DNA from: Paeniglutamicibacter cryotolerans | GTDB lineage: Bacteria > Actinomycetota > Actinomycetes > Actinomycetales > Micrococcaceae | DNA: 64,000 nucleotides | NCBI RefSeq assembly: GCF_014190875.1 | Contig: NZ_JACHVS010000001.1 | Location: 558,001-622,000, forward strand | Direction: 5' to 3' | Part shown: piece after piece, positions 38,651 through 47,623 of the stretch | Layout: each line of letters starts with the position of its first letter | Numbering within the stretch: position 1 is the stretch's first letter | Translations under genes and position numbers: made by a program | The notes under the pieces: generated by a model | The model's database searches: none | Seen by the model: the letters and a program-made list of their open reading frames with translations, nothing else | What the model was told of the DNA's origin: nothing

Positions 38651-38662
38651 GGGACCGGCTCC

Positions 38663-38668
38663 TACACT
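38663..38668 (+). promoter_or_regulatory. -10 element of a probable leaderless promoter
   Basis: TACACT (TANNNT class) is at -12 to -7 relative to the ATG at 38675, in the 24-bp gap between two divergent genes. Confidence 0.55.
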
Positions 38669-38674
38669 GGGGGA

Positions 38675-39511
38675 ATGGTGGATCTGATGGAAAACGGGGG
38701 CTGCGACCCGATCCCGCGTGCCGTATCGCGGCTGGCCGGGGCGTTGCTGGCCCCTAATCCGGGGCCGATGTCCCTCGAGGGGACCAATTCGTATGTCTTG
38801 CGCTCGCCCGGCGCCTCCGGATGCGTGGTGGTGGACCCTGGACCAGAGGATTCCGGGCACCTGGGTGCCCTGGCAGCACAGTCGGTGGAGCTGGTGCTGA
38901 TCACGCACCGGCACGCTGACCACACCGCTGGCATCGATGCACTGCACCGGCTCACCGGCGCACCGGTGCGGGCGCTGCTGTCCGAGCACTGCCGGGCGGC
39001 AGAGCCCCTCACCGACGGGGAGGAAATCGCCGCCGCGGGGATCCGCATCCGGGTCCTGGCGACCCCGGGACATACATCCGATTCGCTCAGTTTCCTGTTG
39101 CCCGGCGATGGCCCGCTGGAGGGCGGACCGGCGACCGGATCGATGCTGACCGGGGACTCCATCCTCGGGCGCGGAACGACGATGCTCGACTTCCCCGACG
39201 GAACGCTGGCCGACTACCTGGCCACGCTCGATCTCTATGACGGTTATCCCGGCGCCCTGGTGCTGCCGGCCCACGGGCCGGTATTGCGGCGGCTGGATGC
39301 AGTGGTGTCCGCCTACCGCTCCCACCGGCTGGAGCGGTTGGAACAGATCAGCGCGGCCCTGGCTTCCTTGGCCGCACGCGGAACCGGCGAGCCGACGATC
39401 GGCCGGGTCACCGACCTCGTCTATGCCGACGCCCCGGCCAACGTGCGCCGGGCCGCCGAGATGTCCGTGGCGGCCCAGCTGCACTATCTGCGCAACGTGG
39501 CTGCCTCCTAG
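38675..39511 (+). CDS. MBL-fold metallo-hydrolase (LACTB2-like)
   Basis: A 278-residue metallo-beta-lactamase-fold protein. The zinc-binding HxHxDH motif is THRHADHTAG; further ligands are in TPGHTSDS, LTGDSILG and the late AHGP. A winged-helix-like C-terminal tail (AALASLAARG...QLHYLRNV) matches LACTB2/RNase-like relatives, so a phosphodiesterase, nuclease or thioesterase role is possible. ATG 38675 coincides with the predicted transcription start; GTG 38678 is an alternative with GGGGGA upstream. A much longer open frame back to 37553 is a shadow of the permease genes. Confidence 0.88.
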   Translation: MVDLMENGGCDPIPRAVSRLAGALLAPNPGPMSLEGTNSYVLRSPGASGCVVVDPGPEDSGHLGALAAQSVELVLITHRHADHTAGIDALHRLTGAPVRALLSEHCRAAEPLTDGEEIAAAGIRIRVLATPGHTSDSLSFLLPGDGPLEGGPATGSMLTGDSILGRGTTMLDFPDGTLADYLATLDLYDGYPGALVLPAHGPVLRRLDAVVSAYRSHRLERLEQISAALASLAARGTGEPTIGRVTDLVYADAPANVRRAAEMSVAAQLHYLRNVAAS

Positions 39512-39522
39512 GGGCGCGTCGC

Positions 39523-40569
39523 CTACTTCCCGGACGCCTTGGCCGCTTCGGCGGCATCGGCCAGCAGCGGCACCATGGTGTCCATGGCCCATGGCAGGCT
39601 CAGCGGGCTCGAGGCCGAGATGGCCAGGGTCAACGTGTCATCGCTAATGGCCGCCAAGCCGCCCTTCCGCACTGCGGGAATCTGCCCGAAGAGCTTGTGC
39701 GCTGCAATTGATTCGTTGCTGGTTCCCTTGGGGAGCCAAGTGAAGAAGACATCGGAGTCCAGTTCATTGGCACGCTCGGCGGACCAGTTCACGAAGAACT
39801 TGCCCTTCGGGGTGTTGGCATCGACCAGGGGTGCCTGCTTCATGCCCAACGAGGCCAGGAAGCGCGGGCGGTTATCCCCGCCGGCGTAGAGGTTGATGCC
39901 GCCTTTGCCAGGCTCCAGGTTGCCGGCGATGAACGTGGCGTCCTTGAACACCGGGTGCTCCTGCGCGGCGGAGGCCAGCTGGGTCTCGAGATCCAAGACG
40001 GTGGTGGCCGCCTGAGCATCCCTGCCCAGTGCCTTGCCGACGGCCGTGATGGCCTGCTGCCAGCTGGTGGTGTAGTTTTCGGCGATCGGACCGATGACCG
40101 GGGCTATCTTGGAGAGCTTGGCGTAGTCCTCCTCCGTCATGCCCGAATAGGCGGCGACGATGAGGTCCGGCGACAGCTTCGCCATCTCGGTGAAGTTCAC
40201 TCCGTCCGTTTCGTCGTACTGCACCGGGGCCTTCTCCGAACCGATGGGGGCGCCGAGCTCGGTGAGCTTGGCATCCTTCCAGGGCGTGGATCCCTGCTCG
40301 TTGTTGCCCCAGGTGTCCTTGGCCATGCCCACCGGCACCACGCCAAGGGCCAGGACGGCGTCGGCGTTAACCCAGGAAACCGTGGCAATGCGCTGCGGAT
40401 CGGCCGGAATCCGGGTCGTGCCGTAGAGGTGCTCGATGGTAACGGGGAAGCCGGAGCCCTGCTGGGCTGCCGGCTCGATGGCCGCAGGGGCCCGCTGGGC
40501 ACAAGCGGACAGGGCCAGCGCTACAACTGCGGCGGTGGCCAGCAGGCCGGTTCGACGGGTGAAACTCAT
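39523..40569 (-). CDS. Iron-siderophore ABC transporter substrate-binding lipoprotein (FecB/FepB-like)
   Basis: A 348-residue exported binding protein with lipobox LSAC in the signal peptide and the type III (helical backbone) fold: GTTRIPADPQRIATVSW, KLSPDLIVAAYSG, ITAVGKALGRDAQA. It captures a ferric siderophore and probably serves the permeases encoded at 36579-38650. A candidate iron box at 40644-40662 lies upstream of its start. It converges with the metallo-hydrolase, with 11 bp between the stops. Confidence 0.9.
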   Translation of the reverse strand: MSFTRRTGLLATAAVVALALSACAQRAPAAIEPAAQQGSGFPVTIEHLYGTTRIPADPQRIATVSWVNADAVLALGVVPVGMAKDTWGNNEQGSTPWKDAKLTELGAPIGSEKAPVQYDETDGVNFTEMAKLSPDLIVAAYSGMTEEDYAKLSKIAPVIGPIAENYTTSWQQAITAVGKALGRDAQAATTVLDLETQLASAAQEHPVFKDATFIAGNLEPGKGGINLYAGGDNRPRFLASLGMKQAPLVDANTPKGKFFVNWSAERANELDSDVFFTWLPKGTSNESIAAHKLFGQIPAVRKGGLAAISDDTLTLAISASSPLSLPWAMDTMVPLLADAAEAAKASGK

Positions 40570-40643
40570 GGCTGGGCAATCCTTGTCATGGGGAACGGGG
40601 GCGGGCGGAGCACGGCTCGGGAATTGCCGAACCGACGCTGCCG

Positions 40644-40662
40644 ACGAGTAAGGCTAACCTCA
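40644..40662 (-). promoter_or_regulatory. Candidate DtxR/IdeR iron box
   Basis: The minus strand reads TGAGGTTAGCCTTAC in its core, matching 12 of 19 consensus positions by hand count with an intact GGTTAG half. It lies 75 bp upstream of the lipoprotein start at 40569. Confidence 0.6.
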
Positions 40663-40943
40663 CTAATTGCAATTAAGCAACATGAAACTGCCCTAATGGA
40701 ACTGAGGGGCAGGCGCGCCACTCCGGGCCTGCCCGGCAAGCCGGCGCTACTCCCGCGACATTGACTTGCCGGCCGCTCGGCGGTCGATCCCCTCTACCCA
40801 AATCGCCTCGAAGCTTCCGCACCAGGCATCGTTCCACTCGCCAAACTTCCGCAAATCGTCAGGAAAAATGACGCTGACAAGGGGGATTTGCCGCCGCACC
40901 CCGTCCTGCGAACCATTGCGGGGGCAAATGTTACGGAGGTCAC

Positions 40944-40962
40944 TTAGGGCAGGCTAAGCCGC
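40944..40962 (+). promoter_or_regulatory. Candidate DtxR/IdeR iron box
   Basis: TTAGG-gc-AGGCTAA core, 13 of 19 consensus positions by hand count. It lies about 190 bp upstream of the FatB-like gene, further than usual unless the promoter is distal. Confidence 0.45.
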
Positions 40963-41040
40963 GCCATGAGTGGGATCCAGGCCATCGAGCCCCAGCAGTG
41001 AGGCGGCAAAATCGACAGATCCGCCTACCCCGGCTTGCAC

Positions 41041-41059
41041 GGAGGGTCACCTTACCCAT
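41041..41059 (-). promoter_or_regulatory. Weak iron-box-like site
   Basis: The minus strand contains GGGTAAGG followed by ACC; about 12 of 19 positions fit when A/T positions are treated as equal. It is close to where a promoter for the FatB-like operon should be. Confidence 0.3.
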
Positions 41060-41150
41060 AGCGTTTTGATTAAGTTCATTTACGCACGTGAATCGTCAAC
41101 TATTAGCGTGAAATCCACCTGCGTAGCAGCCCTCGATCCTGGAGTATCCC

Positions 41151-42095
41151 TTGAAGATTTCATTTCGCACCCTGCTCGGCACCGTTGCCGCAGGCGCTTC
41201 CCTCATCGCGCTGACCGCCTGCGGAGGATCCTCCGAACCGGCCAAGGCCGAGGGGAAGACGGTTTCCATCACCCACGCACAGGGCACCACCGAGGTCCCG
41301 GTCAACCCGGAGAAGGTCTTCACCTTCGATCTGGGCGTGCTGGACTCCATGGAGGCCCTGGGCATCGAGGCAGACGGCGTCCCGGACGCCCAGTTCCCCG
41401 AGTCACTGGCCAAGTACAAGGACGCGAAGTTCGAAAAGATCGGTTCCATGAAGGAGCCGAACTTCGAGGACATCGCCGCGGCGGCTCCGGACCTGATCAT
41501 CATCACCGGCCGCACCGCCGGCTCGTACAAGCAGTTCAGCGAAGACATGAAGATTCCGACCGTTGACCTGTCGGTCGATGCATCCAAGCCGATGGAATCC
41601 TTCAAGGAACAGGCAGCCAACCTGGGCAAGATCTTCGACGCAGAGGACAAGGTCGCTACGGCGCTGACCGACATCGATACAAAGGCCACCGAGACCAAGG
41701 CCAGGGCGTCCAACGCGGGCAAGGGCCTGATCGTGCTGACCTCCGGCGGCGAGGTCACCGCCTACAGCGCCGGCTCGCGCTTCGGCCTGATCCACGACGT
41801 GCTCGGCGTTGCCACGGCGGCCGATGTGAAGCACGACGGAGCCCACGGCGAGGCCGTCTCCTTCGAGTTCATCAAGGAAAAGAACCCCGATACCCTGTAC
41901 GTGGTTGACCGGGACGGCGCCATGGGCACCGCCGGCGAAGCAGCTGATGCCGTACTGGACAACGAACTGGTCAATTCGACCAACGCGGCCAAGAACGGCA
42001 AGATCGTCAAGCTCGACGCCAACTCCTGGTACATGGTCGGATACGGCCTGAACAACCTGCCAAAGATGATCGGCGAGGTGGCCCAGGCCCTGTAG
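41151..42095 (+). CDS. Siderophore ABC transporter substrate-binding lipoprotein (FatB/YclQ-like)
   Basis: A 314-residue binding lipoprotein (lipobox LTAC) of the FatB/YclQ type that binds catecholate siderophores such as petrobactin. Typical segments are SITHAQGTTEVPVNPEKVFTFDLG, APDLIIITGR and FIKEKNPDTLYVVDRD. The start is TTG at 41151, preceded by GGAG at 6 nt. It opens a four-gene importer operon with two permeases and an ATPase. Iron regulation is likely from the upstream iron-box-like sites. Confidence 0.92.
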   Translation: MKISFRTLLGTVAAGASLIALTACGGSSEPAKAEGKTVSITHAQGTTEVPVNPEKVFTFDLGVLDSMEALGIEADGVPDAQFPESLAKYKDAKFEKIGSMKEPNFEDIAAAAPDLIIITGRTAGSYKQFSEDMKIPTVDLSVDASKPMESFKEQAANLGKIFDAEDKVATALTDIDTKATETKARASNAGKGLIVLTSGGEVTAYSAGSRFGLIHDVLGVATAADVKHDGAHGEAVSFEFIKEKNPDTLYVVDRDGAMGTAGEAADAVLDNELVNSTNAAKNGKIVKLDANSWYMVGYGLNNLPKMIGEVAQAL

Positions 42096-42113
42096 CCTGT
42101 ACCCCCGCACATC

Positions 42114-43154
42114 ATGCTTGCACCAGCACTCAGCCGGACGGCCGCCACGGAGGATTCCTCCGCGGTGGCCGTCCGGCGTACCCGTGGACCGGGCGAAAAG
42201 ACGGCGCTGGCGCTCGGGGCCCTCGGCGTCCTGGTGCTGGCGGTGATCAGCATCTTCGTCGGCGTTACCAACGTCTCGGCGCCGAAGCTGCTGGCCGGGG
42301 ACCTGGACGCCTGGCAGATGCTCTGGGTCTCGCGGCTGCCGCGCACCCTGGCCGTCGTGTTGGCCGGCACGGCGGTGGCTGTGGCCGGCCTGATCATGCA
42401 GCTCATGGTCCGCAACAGGTTCGTCGAGCCCTCCACCGTGGGCACCGTCGAATCGGCGACGCTCGGCATCCTCGTGGTGACCGTGGCGTTCCCGGCGGCA
42501 CCGCTGCTGGCCAAGATGGGCATCGCCTCGCTCTTCGCGCTCGGCGGCACCGCGCTCTTCCTCGCCGTACTGTCCCGGCTTCCGCTGCGCAACACGCTGA
42601 TCGTGCCGATCGTGGGCATCATGCTCGGCGGCGTCATCGGCTCGGTGACCACGTTCTTCGCCTACCGCTACGACCTGCTGCAGACGCTGAGCAACTGGAT
42701 GATCGGCGATTTCTCCGGAGTGCTGCGCGGACGCTACGAACTGCTGTGGATCGTCGCCGCCTTGACGATCGTTGGCTACATCGCCGCGGACCGCTTCACC
42801 GTAGCCGGCATGGGCGCGGACTTCACCACGAACCTGGGCATGAACTACCAGGCGATCATGCGCCTGGGGCTGGTCATCGTCTCGCTGATCTCCGCCGTGG
42901 TGGTCACCACCGTCGGCGCCGTCCCCTTCCTCGGGTTGATCGTGCCGAACATCGTTTCGCTGCTCTTCGGCGACAACCTGCGCCGCGCCGTGCCCTGGAC
43001 GGCCATCTTCGGCGCCGGGTTCGTGCTGATCTGCGACATCATCGGCCGCACCATCCGCTTCCCGTACGAGGTACCCGTGGGAATGGTGATGTCGGTGCTC
43101 GGCGCCATCGTCTTCCTGGCCCTCCTGCTCAAGACCAGGACACGCAATGCCTGA
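42114..43154 (+). CDS. Siderophore ABC transporter permease (FatD/YclN-like)
   Basis: A 346-residue FecCD-family permease with about nine membrane helices. Motifs include VAVAGLIMQLMVRNRFVEPSTVGTVESA and AVPFLGLIVPNIVSLLFGDNLRR. Its start follows the binding-protein stop by 18 bp, and its 3' end overlaps the second permease by 8 nt, showing coupled expression. Confidence 0.92.
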   Translation: MLAPALSRTAATEDSSAVAVRRTRGPGEKTALALGALGVLVLAVISIFVGVTNVSAPKLLAGDLDAWQMLWVSRLPRTLAVVLAGTAVAVAGLIMQLMVRNRFVEPSTVGTVESATLGILVVTVAFPAAPLLAKMGIASLFALGGTALFLAVLSRLPLRNTLIVPIVGIMLGGVIGSVTTFFAYRYDLLQTLSNWMIGDFSGVLRGRYELLWIVAALTIVGYIAADRFTVAGMGADFTTNLGMNYQAIMRLGLVIVSLISAVVVTTVGAVPFLGLIVPNIVSLLFGDNLRRAVPWTAIFGAGFVLICDIIGRTIRFPYEVPVGMVMSVLGAIVFLALLLKTRTRNA

Positions 43155-44157
43155 GGTGCTCACGGCCCCGCCCCCCGTGGCCCGACGCCGCGGCAACCCG
43201 CTGCGCAAGGCCTCCCCGAGGCTGGTGCTGATGGTACTGGCCGTAGCGACGCTCATTGCCATCGCCCTGTTCATGACGGTGGATCTGAAGGGCGCCATCG
43301 GATACGCGCTGAAACTGCGCGGCATCCGGGTGGGGGCCATGCTGCTGGTGGCCATCGCCGTGGGACTGTCCACCCTGATGTTCCAGACGGTGACATCGAA
43401 CCGGCTGCTGACCCCCTCGATCATGGGCTTCGACGCGCTCTACCTGTTGATCCAGACCTCGCTGGTGTTTACTTTGGGCTCTTCGACGCTGCTCACCGCG
43501 GCACCGGCGCTGAAGTTCGGCATCGAGGTGGTGCTGATGGTGGCCTTCTCCGCGTTGCTCTACCGCTGGCTGTTCACCGGCGGATCCGGGTCGCTGCACC
43601 TGATGCTGCTGGTCGGCATCGTGATCGGCACGTTGTTCAGGGGCTTCTCCTCGCTGCTGCAGCGGTTGATGGAACCCAGCGATTTCCTGATCCTGCAGGA
43701 TCTGTTCTTCGCCTCGTTCAACCAAGTAGAGCCGGTATTGCTGGGCATCTCGGCTGTCATCATCGGCGTCATCGCGGTGATCGCCTGGCGGCTGCGGCAC
43801 AGCTTCGACGTGCTGGCCTTGGGCCGCGAGACGGCCATCAACCTCGGGGTGGACCACCGCCGCACCGTTTCGCTGGTGCTGGTGATGTGCGCCGTGCTGG
43901 TCGCTGTGTCCACCGCGCTGGTGGGCCCGGTGACGTTCTTCGGCCTGCTCGTGGTGTCGATCGCCTACCAACTGGTGCGCGACTTCTCGCATGCCTGGCT
44001 GCTGCCGATCACCGTGCTGCTCGGCGCCGTCACGCTGATCGGCGGACAGCTGATCCTCGAGCAGGTCTTCGGCTTCAATACCGCGCTGAGCATCATCATC
44101 GAGTTCATCGGCGGCCTGCTGTTCATCTACCTGCTCCTGAAGGGCTCCCTGAAGTGA
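43147..44157 (+). CDS. Siderophore ABC transporter permease (FatC/YclO-like)
   Basis: A 336-residue FecCD-family permease, partner of the preceding gene. Motifs include GLSTLMFQTVTSNRLLTPSIMGFDALY and TFFGLLVVSIAYQLV. It pairs with the upstream permease to form the heterodimeric channel. Its stop overlaps the ATPase GTG start (GTGA). Confidence 0.92.
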   Translation: MPEVLTAPPPVARRRGNPLRKASPRLVLMVLAVATLIAIALFMTVDLKGAIGYALKLRGIRVGAMLLVAIAVGLSTLMFQTVTSNRLLTPSIMGFDALYLLIQTSLVFTLGSSTLLTAAPALKFGIEVVLMVAFSALLYRWLFTGGSGSLHLMLLVGIVIGTLFRGFSSLLQRLMEPSDFLILQDLFFASFNQVEPVLLGISAVIIGVIAVIAWRLRHSFDVLALGRETAINLGVDHRRTVSLVLVMCAVLVAVSTALVGPVTFFGLLVVSIAYQLVRDFSHAWLLPITVLLGAVTLIGGQLILEQVFGFNTALSIIIEFIGGLLFIYLLLKGSLK

Positions 44158-44912
44158 TCCGACTGCATTCCGTTTCCAAGTCCTACGGCGCGGCAAAGGT
44201 CGTCAACGACGTCTCGGCCACCATTCCGCGCGGCGGCGTCACCTCGATCATCGGCCCCAACGGCGCCGGCAAGTCCACGCTGCTCTCGCTGGTCTCCCGG
44301 CTGGCCCCGATGGATGCCGGCACGATCGACGTCGGCGGGCTGGATGTGGTGGCCACACCGAGCCGTGAGCTGGCCAAGACCATGGCGATCCTGCGCCAGG
44401 AGAACCACCTGACCATGCGCCTGCGCGTGCGCGACCTGGTCGGTTTCGGCCGCTTCCCGCATTCGGGCGGGCACCCCACCGCCGAAGACAAGCTTCACAT
44501 CGACGATGCCATGGCGCACCTGGACCTCACCGCGTTGGCCGACCGCTATGTGGATGAGCTCTCCGGGGGCCAGCGCCAGCGCGCGTTCATCGCCATGGTG
44601 CTGGCCCAGGACACCGACTACCTGCTGCTGGACGAGCCGTTGAACAATCTGGACATGAAGCACTCGGTGGAGATGATGCGGTTGCTGCGCCGGCTGGCCG
44701 ACGAGCTGGGCAAGACGGTGGTCATCGTCATCCACGACATCAACTTCGCGTCCTGCTATTCGGACACGATCCTGGCGATGCGCGAAGGCCGGCTGCTGCA
44801 CCAGGGCACTCCCGCGCAGATCATGCAGGTCCCGGTGCTGCGCGACGTGTACGACATCGACATCCGCATCGAGGAAATCGACGGAAACCGAATCGGCGTC
44901 TACTTCGCCTGA
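44154..44912 (+). CDS. Siderophore ABC transporter ATP-binding protein (FatE/YclP-like)
   Basis: A 252-residue ATPase: Walker A GPNGAGKSTLL, signature LSGGQRQRAFIAMVL, Walker B YLLLDEPLNNLD, switch His in VIHDINFA. The start is a GTG overlapping the previous stop; a longer frame from 43887 is spurious. Unlike the ATPase at 34787 it has no fused reductase domain. A GC hairpin at 44918-44941 follows and may end the operon. Confidence 0.93.
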   Translation: MIRLHSVSKSYGAAKVVNDVSATIPRGGVTSIIGPNGAGKSTLLSLVSRLAPMDAGTIDVGGLDVVATPSRELAKTMAILRQENHLTMRLRVRDLVGFGRFPHSGGHPTAEDKLHIDDAMAHLDLTALADRYVDELSGGQRQRAFIAMVLAQDTDYLLLDEPLNNLDMKHSVEMMRLLRRLADELGKTVVIVIHDINFASCYSDTILAMREGRLLHQGTPAQIMQVPVLRDVYDIDIRIEEIDGNRIGVYFA

Positions 44913-44917
44913 GCCTT

Positions 44918-44941
44918 CCCGGGGCCGGATTCCGGCCCGGG
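44918..44941. terminator. GC hairpin after the siderophore operon
   Basis: GGGCCGG-ATT-CCGGCCC at 44922-44938 forms a perfect 7-bp stem with a 3-nt loop directly after the ATPase stop. There is no T-tract, as is common in high-GC actinobacteria. Confidence 0.5.
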
Positions 44942-45076
44942 GCGTGCCCCGCGAGGGTAAGTTCTGACACATCGGCCTATTCAAAAGTGGTCTCATAACT
45001 ATTCATTGACCTGCATATCACGCGGTTTTTCGTGGAAATCCGCCGCCAAGGCTCCACCGATGCCCCCGCCAAACAG

Positions 45077-45093
45077 TGCAAAGATTCTTTGCA
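45077..45093. promoter_or_regulatory. 17-bp perfect palindrome abutting an amino acid permease start
   Basis: TGCAAAG-ATT-CTTTGCA is fully symmetrical; its last base is the A of the ATG at 45093. It could be a repressor operator at the transcription start or an mRNA hairpin blocking initiation. No standard ribosome binding site is visible. Confidence 0.5.
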
Positions 45094-46559
45094 TGACCAC
45101 GCAAAACACTGCCCCGGGCACGAACCGCCCAACGCTGGTCCAGCAGCTGGGGGCACGCAAACCGATCGAGGCCTTCATGGCCGAAGCCGGATCCGGAACC
45201 GGCGGACCCCACCTGCGCCGCTCCCTGGGGCTGCTGCACCTGACCATGATCAGTGTCGGGGCTACACTGGGCACCGGCATCTTCGTAGTACTTTCCTCCG
45301 CCGTGCCGATGGCCGGACCCGCCGTCTGGATCTCCTTCGCCATTGCGGGGCTGGCCGCCATGTTCGCCGCTCTGTCCTACGCCGAGATGGCCGGCGCCGT
45401 GCCGGTGTCCGGCTCGAGCTATACCTACACCTACGCGACCATGGGCGAAGGCCTGGCCTGGATCTGCGGCTGGTGCCTGGTACTCGAATACGCCGTCTCG
45501 GTCGCTGCCATCGCCGTGGGCGCCGGCGAGTACATCAACGAGATGACCCGAACCCTCGGCGTCGACCTGCCCGCGGCGCTGACCAACCCCCCGGGCTACG
45601 AGGGCGGCGTGTTCAACGTCCCGGCCCTGGCCATTGTCCTGTTCGCCACCGTGCTGCTGGTGCGCGGCACCAAGGAATCGGCAATGGTGAACACCGTGCT
45701 GGTGTTCATGAAGATCGCGGTGCTGATCTTCTTCATCGTGATCGCCTTCAGCGCCTTCACCTCCGGCAACTTCGATCCGCTGCTGCCCATGGGCACGGCC
45801 GGAGTCTCGGCGGCCGCGGCGCGCCTGTTCTTCTCCTACATCGGCTTCGATGCCGCATCCACCGCCGGCGAGGAGGCCAAGAACCCGCAGCGGGACCTGC
45901 CCCGGGCCATCGTGCTCTCCATGGTCATCATCACCACCCTCTACATCCTGGTTGCCGTCTCGGCGATCGGCGCCCGCCAGTGGACCTGGTTCTCGGGCAA
46001 GAGCGCTGCCCTGGTTCAGCTGCTCGAGGAGGTCACCGGGCAGAGCTGGGTGGCGCTTCTGTTCGCCGCCGGTGCGGTGCTGGCCATCGTCTCGATCGTC
46101 ATCACAGTGCTCTACGGGCAGACCCGCATCCTCGTGGCCATGAGCCGCGACGGCATGGTCCCCGCCGTCTTCGGGCGCATCAGCAAGAGCACCGGCGCTC
46201 CCGTCGCCGGCACCTGGATCACCGGCGGCTCGGTGGCCCTGGTCGCCGGGCTGATTCCACTGGGCCAGCTGGCCGACGCCACCTCCATCGGCACCCTCTT
46301 CGCATTCTCGCTGGTGTCCCTCGCCGTGATCCTGCTGCGCCGCAGCCAGCCCGACCTGCCGCGTACCTTCAAGGTGCCGCTCTACCCGGTGACCCCGATC
46401 CTGGCCATCCTCTTCTGCGGCTACCTGATGCTGAACCTCGGCTCCACCACCTGGATCGTCTTCGGCATTTGGATGGCCGTCGGGGCCGGCATCTATCTGG
46501 GCTACGGACGACGCAAGTCCAAGCTCGCCGCCCAATGGGACTCCCGCGTCAAGCACTAG
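45093..46559 (+). CDS. APC family amino acid permease (cationic amino acid transporter type)
   Basis: A 488-residue transporter with about twelve membrane helices. The first helix has the APC substrate motif GATLGTGIFVVL; the CAT subfamily segments FFSYIGFDAASTAGEEAKNPQRDLPRAI and SRDGMVPAVFGRISKSTGAP are clear. It imports amino acids, likely basic ones or a related compound, with protons. ATG 45093 is the start nearest the usual N-terminus; a perfect palindrome ends on its first base. It converges with the TIM-barrel isomerase gene. Confidence 0.9.
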   Translation: MTTQNTAPGTNRPTLVQQLGARKPIEAFMAEAGSGTGGPHLRRSLGLLHLTMISVGATLGTGIFVVLSSAVPMAGPAVWISFAIAGLAAMFAALSYAEMAGAVPVSGSSYTYTYATMGEGLAWICGWCLVLEYAVSVAAIAVGAGEYINEMTRTLGVDLPAALTNPPGYEGGVFNVPALAIVLFATVLLVRGTKESAMVNTVLVFMKIAVLIFFIVIAFSAFTSGNFDPLLPMGTAGVSAAAARLFFSYIGFDAASTAGEEAKNPQRDLPRAIVLSMVIITTLYILVAVSAIGARQWTWFSGKSAALVQLLEEVTGQSWVALLFAAGAVLAIVSIVITVLYGQTRILVAMSRDGMVPAVFGRISKSTGAPVAGTWITGGSVALVAGLIPLGQLADATSIGTLFAFSLVSLAVILLRRSQPDLPRTFKVPLYPVTPILAILFCGYLMLNLGSTTWIVFGIWMAVGAGIYLGYGRRKSKLAAQWDSRVKH

Positions 46560-46612
46560 CAGATTCACCCCCGATACCGAGCCGAACTGCGAAAATGCCA
46601 TGCCCGGACAAC

Positions 46613-47623
46613 TCAGTCCTGGTTGCTGAAGGCGGCGTCGAAACCGGCCCTGGGAAGCTCCCAGAGCAGGGACCTGACGAAGTCGTGCGCTTCCTTGGCA
46701 CCGTGCAGCCTATCCATGCCGGCGTCTTCCCACTCCACGGAGATCGGGCCCGAATAACCGATCGCCCGCAAGGCCCGGAAGGCATCTTCCCAGGGCACGT
46801 CCCCACGCCCGGTGGAGACGAAGTCCCACCCGCGGCGCGGATCGCCCCAGGGCAGGTGGGACCCCAGCACGCCAGCCCGTCCGTTGGGCGCGCGCATCCG
46901 GGTGTCCTTGCAGTCCACGTGGTAGATCCGGTCTCGGAAGTCCCAGATGAAGGAGACCGGGTCGATGTTCTGCCACATCATGTGGCTGGGATCCCAGTTG
47001 AATCCGAACGCCTCCCGGTGTCCGATGGCCTCCAGGGCACGCACGCTGGAATGGTAGTCGTAGGCGATCTCGCCGGGGTGGACCTCGTGGGCGTAACGGA
47101 CCCCGTGCTCATCGAACACGTCCAGAATCGGGTTCCACCGATCGGCGAAGTCCTGGTAGCCGGCCTCGATCACCGCGGCGGGAACCGGCGGGAACATGGC
47201 CACGTATTGCCAGATTTTGGAACCGGTGAACCCGACGACGGTGTCCACATCCAGCGCCCGGGCAACCTTGGCCGTCAACTTCAGCTCCTCAGCGGCGCGG
47301 GTGCGCACACCCTCCGGGTCACCGTCGCCCCACACCTTGGACCCGACGATGGCCTCGTGGCGGAAGTCGATCGGGTCATCGCACACGGCCTGGCCCTTGA
47401 GGTGGTTGGACAGTGCAAAGACCTTCAACCCATGGCGCCGCAGTATCTCCCGCCGGGATTGCAGGTAGGCGGGATCTTCGGCGGCGCGCCAGATGTCCAG
47501 GTGGTCGCCGGAGCAGGCGATTTCCAATCCGTCGTAGCCCCAGCCGGCGGCGAGCGCGGCGACCTCCTCGAAGGGCAGATCCGCCCATTGGCCGGTGAAC
47601 AGGGTGACGGGATGGGTACTCAT
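46613..47623 (-). CDS. Sugar phosphate isomerase/epimerase (AP endonuclease-2 TIM-barrel family)
   Basis: A 336-residue TIM-barrel protein of the xylose-isomerase-like family. Metal ligand regions are HEVHPGEIAYD (Glu), FGFNWDPSHMMWQ (Asp/His), YHVDCKD and VEWEDAG (final Glu). Such enzymes isomerise or epimerise keto-sugars or cyclitol intermediates with a divalent metal. It is the last gene of the seven-gene operon; its start overlaps the second isomerase stop by 4 nt. Confidence 0.88.
   Translation of the reverse strand: MSTHPVTLFTGQWADLPFEEVAALAAGWGYDGLEIACSGDHLDIWRAAEDPAYLQSRREILRRHGLKVFALSNHLKGQAVCDDPIDFRHEAIVGSKVWGDGDPEGVRTRAAEELKLTAKVARALDVDTVVGFTGSKIWQYVAMFPPVPAAVIEAGYQDFADRWNPILDVFDEHGVRYAHEVHPGEIAYDYHSSVRALEAIGHREAFGFNWDPSHMMWQNIDPVSFIWDFRDRIYHVDCKDTRMRAPNGRAGVLGSHLPWGDPRRGWDFVSTGRGDVPWEDAFRALRAIGYSGPISVEWEDAGMDRLHGAKEAHDFVRSLLWELPRAGFDAAFSNQD

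Larger units (their letters stand above)
40570..41150. other. Intergenic control region between two siderophore-binding protein genes
   Basis: About 580 bases without a convincing gene. Small open frames here lack ribosome binding sites. The region is less GC-rich than its surroundings and carries three iron-box-like sites (40644-40662, 40944-40962 and, weaker, 41041-41059), as expected for a divergent iron-regulated promoter region. Confidence 0.65.

Noticed and set aside
37553..38674. Upstream part of a long plus-strand frame joined to the metallo-hydrolase
   Set aside because: It is the shadow of two FecCD permease genes on the minus strand; the hydrolase domain begins only at 38675.
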